A stretch of DNA of 5,749 nt from the NCBI GenBank assembly GCA_902803035.1, contig CADCON010000080.1, positions 1 through 5,749 of the forward strand. The letters run 5' to 3'. The notes under the pieces were generated by a model, which saw only the letters and a program-made list of their open reading frames with translations, ran no database searches and was not told the origin of the DNA. The translations under genes were made by a program, and so were the position numbers. This document shows, one piece after another, positions 4,498 to 5,749 of the stretch (the stretch's first letter is position 1; each line of letters begins with the position of its first letter). The DNA comes from an uncultured Ruminococcus sp. GTDB lineage: Bacteria; Bacillota; Clostridia; Oscillospirales; Acutalibacteraceae.

Positions 4498-5749
4498 TTA
4501 TTGATATTGCTTCATGGTTTCGAGGATAATGGCTCTGCGTTCCTCCGCCTTTGCAAGCTTCGCGCGTTCCGCCTCAATGATATTGGCGGGTGCCTTGGAA
4601 ACAAATTTCTCGTTGGCGAGCTTACCCTGCAGCATCGCGATGTCCTTCTCGGCCTTTTCCAGCTCCTTGTTGAGTCTGGCAAGCTCCTTCTCCCTGTCAA
4701 CCAGCTCGTCGAGGGGAATAAGAATCTTCGCGCCATCCGAAATGATGGTCACGGTGCCGTCAATGGCGAAGCTGCTGCCGACCTCGACCTTGCTCGCGGA
4801 CGCCAGCTTGTCAAAGAATTTCGCGCCGTGTCTGAAGGTGTCTTCATAGGCCGTTTCGATATAGACGTGCGCCTTTTTGGACGGCGGAACATTCATCTCG
4901 CTGCGGCGTGTCCGGATCGCCTTGATCGCCGACATGATGCGCTCCATCTTTGCGGCTTCCTCGCCGAAAGCGAAATCATCCCTGTATTCCGGCCACTTTG
5001 CAAGCATAAGGGTTTCGCCCTCGTGGGGAATGATGGTGAAGATTTCCTCGGTGACAAAGGGCATGAAGGGGTGCAGCAGCTTGATGATGTCGGTCAGGAC
5101 GTAGAGCAGCACCGCGCGGACGTCCGAAGCGGTCTTGCCGCCGGCATTCAGACGGGTCTTGGCAAGCTCGATGTACCAGTCGCAGTAGCAGTCCCAGATG
5201 AAGTCATAGAGCTTGGCAACGGCAACGCCGATGTCAAAATGCTCCATGTTCTCGGTCATTTCCTTGATCAGCGTGTTGAGCCTGTCGAGAATCCACTTGT
5301 CCTCCAGCTCCAGCTTTTCGGGAATGCCGGGCATATCGCCGTCCTGCACATTCATCATGACAAAGCGGCTGGCGTTCCAAAGCTTGTTGGCAAAATTGCG
5401 GCAGGATTCCACCTTCTTTTCGCTGTAGCGCATATCGCTGCCGGGGCTGATGCCGGTGACCAGCGAGAAGCGGAGCGAATCCGCGCCGTATTGATTGATG
5501 ATTTCAAGCGGATCGACGCCGTTGCCCAGCGACTTGGACATTTTGCGTCCCTGACTGTCTCTCACGATGCCGTGGATAAAGACGTTCTCAAAGGGAGCGG
5601 CGTTCATGTCGTGGACGCCGGAGAAAATCATTCTGGCAACCCAGAAGAAGATGATGTCATACGCGGTAACAAGCGTGTTGGTTGGGTAAAAATATTTGAG
5701 GTCTTCGGTGTTGTTCGGCCAGCCGAGAGTTGAGAACGGCCACAGGGCA
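4498..5749 (-). CDS. valS: Valyl-tRNA synthetase, C-terminal part (5' end cut by window edge)
   Basis: Class I aminoacyl-tRNA synthetase that charges tRNA-Val with valine in the cytoplasm. The reading frame is open to the right edge: the first complete codon is 5746-5748, and 39 residues (beginning ALWPFSTLGWP) precede the first ATG at 5631, so that ATG is internal and is not the start. About 416 residues are visible; ValRS is usually near 880, so roughly the first half, including the HIGH motif and most of the editing domain, is missing. The class I KMSKS signature is at 5530-5544 in the context GRKMSKSLGNGVDP. After it comes the helical anticodon-binding domain (around DKWILDRLNTLIKEM and the WDCYCDWYIELAK segment). 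The last ~65 residues are a charged heptad-like coiled coil (DREKELARLNKELEKAEKD onward), typical of the ValRS C-terminal tRNA-binding arm. The gene ends with TAA, 78 bp before folC, a common neighbour in Clostridia. Any T-box leader would lie outside the window. Confidence 0.97.
   Translation of the reverse strand, partial: ALWPFSTLGWPNNTEDLKYFYPTNTLVTAYDIIFFWVARMIFSGVHDMNAAPFENVFIHGIVRDSQGRKMSKSLGNGVDPLEIINQYGADSLRFSLVTGISPGSDMRYSEKKVESCRNFANKLWNASRFVMMNVQDGDMPGIPEKLELEDKWILDRLNTLIKEMTENMEHFDIGVAVAKLYDFIWDCYCDWYIELAKTRLNAGGKTASDVRAVLLYVLTDIIKLLHPFMPFVTEEIFTIIPHEGETLMLAKWPEYRDDFAFGEEAAKMERIMSAIKAIRTRRSEMNVPPSKKAHVYIETAYEDTFRHGAKFFDKLASASKVEVGSSFAIDGTVTIISDGAKILIPLDELVDREKELARLNKELEKAEKDIAMLQGKLANEKFVSKAPANIIEAERAKLAKAEERRAIILETMKQYQ

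Noticed and set aside
3658..5733. 691-codon plus-strand open frame antisense to valS and folC
   Set aside because: It is opposite two certain genes and crosses their gap, has no ribosome binding site, and its translation is low-complexity His/Asp/Arg/Gly-rich sequence with no domain. A codon-usage shadow explains it.

Overview
This window looks like chromosomal housekeeping DNA from a low-to-mid GC Firmicute, most likely a Clostridia/Oscillospiraceae-type (Ruminococcus-like) gut bacterium. The basis is the valS-folC gene pair, a RadC-like protein starting with a 'GHR-R-R-RF' motif, an RsmF-type rRNA methyltransferase, a small serine-rich lipoprotein-like protein, and sigma-A type promoters. 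The lineage is an inference from gene style and order; no database search was run. All five recognisable genes lie on the minus strand, so transcription runs from the right edge of the window to the left.

Layout in transcription order: the C-terminal half of valS (valyl-tRNA synthetase, cut by the right edge); a 78-bp gap with a perfect 11-bp hairpin just before the folC ribosome binding site; folC (GTG start); a 26-bp gap; radC-like; a 164-bp gap with several dyads but no clear promoter or terminator; rsmF (start codon uncertain); a gap of about 90 bp holding a strong consensus promoter; a gene for a short exported, probably lipid-anchored protein of unknown function; and a strong intrinsic terminator. 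To the left of the terminator is a second well-formed minus-strand promoter that fires out of the window into a GC-rich stretch with no convincing reading frame.

valS, folC, radC and rsmF probably form one co-directional housekeeping transcript: tRNA charging, folate polyglutamylation, a DNA-repair-annotated protein and rRNA methylation. They do not form one pathway; what links them is shared expression and, for valS, folC and rsmF, support of translation and one-carbon metabolism. The lipoprotein gene is a separate monocistronic unit with its own promoter and terminator.

No mobile element, CRISPR array, tRNA, rRNA or multi-gene novel system is visible. The observations most worth following are a RadC homologue that has lost most of its JAMM metal-site residues, an rsmF whose conserved N-terminus seems to extend upstream of the first ATG with no normal start codon, a valS-folC intercistronic hairpin with an alternative fold, and the outward promoter at the left edge.
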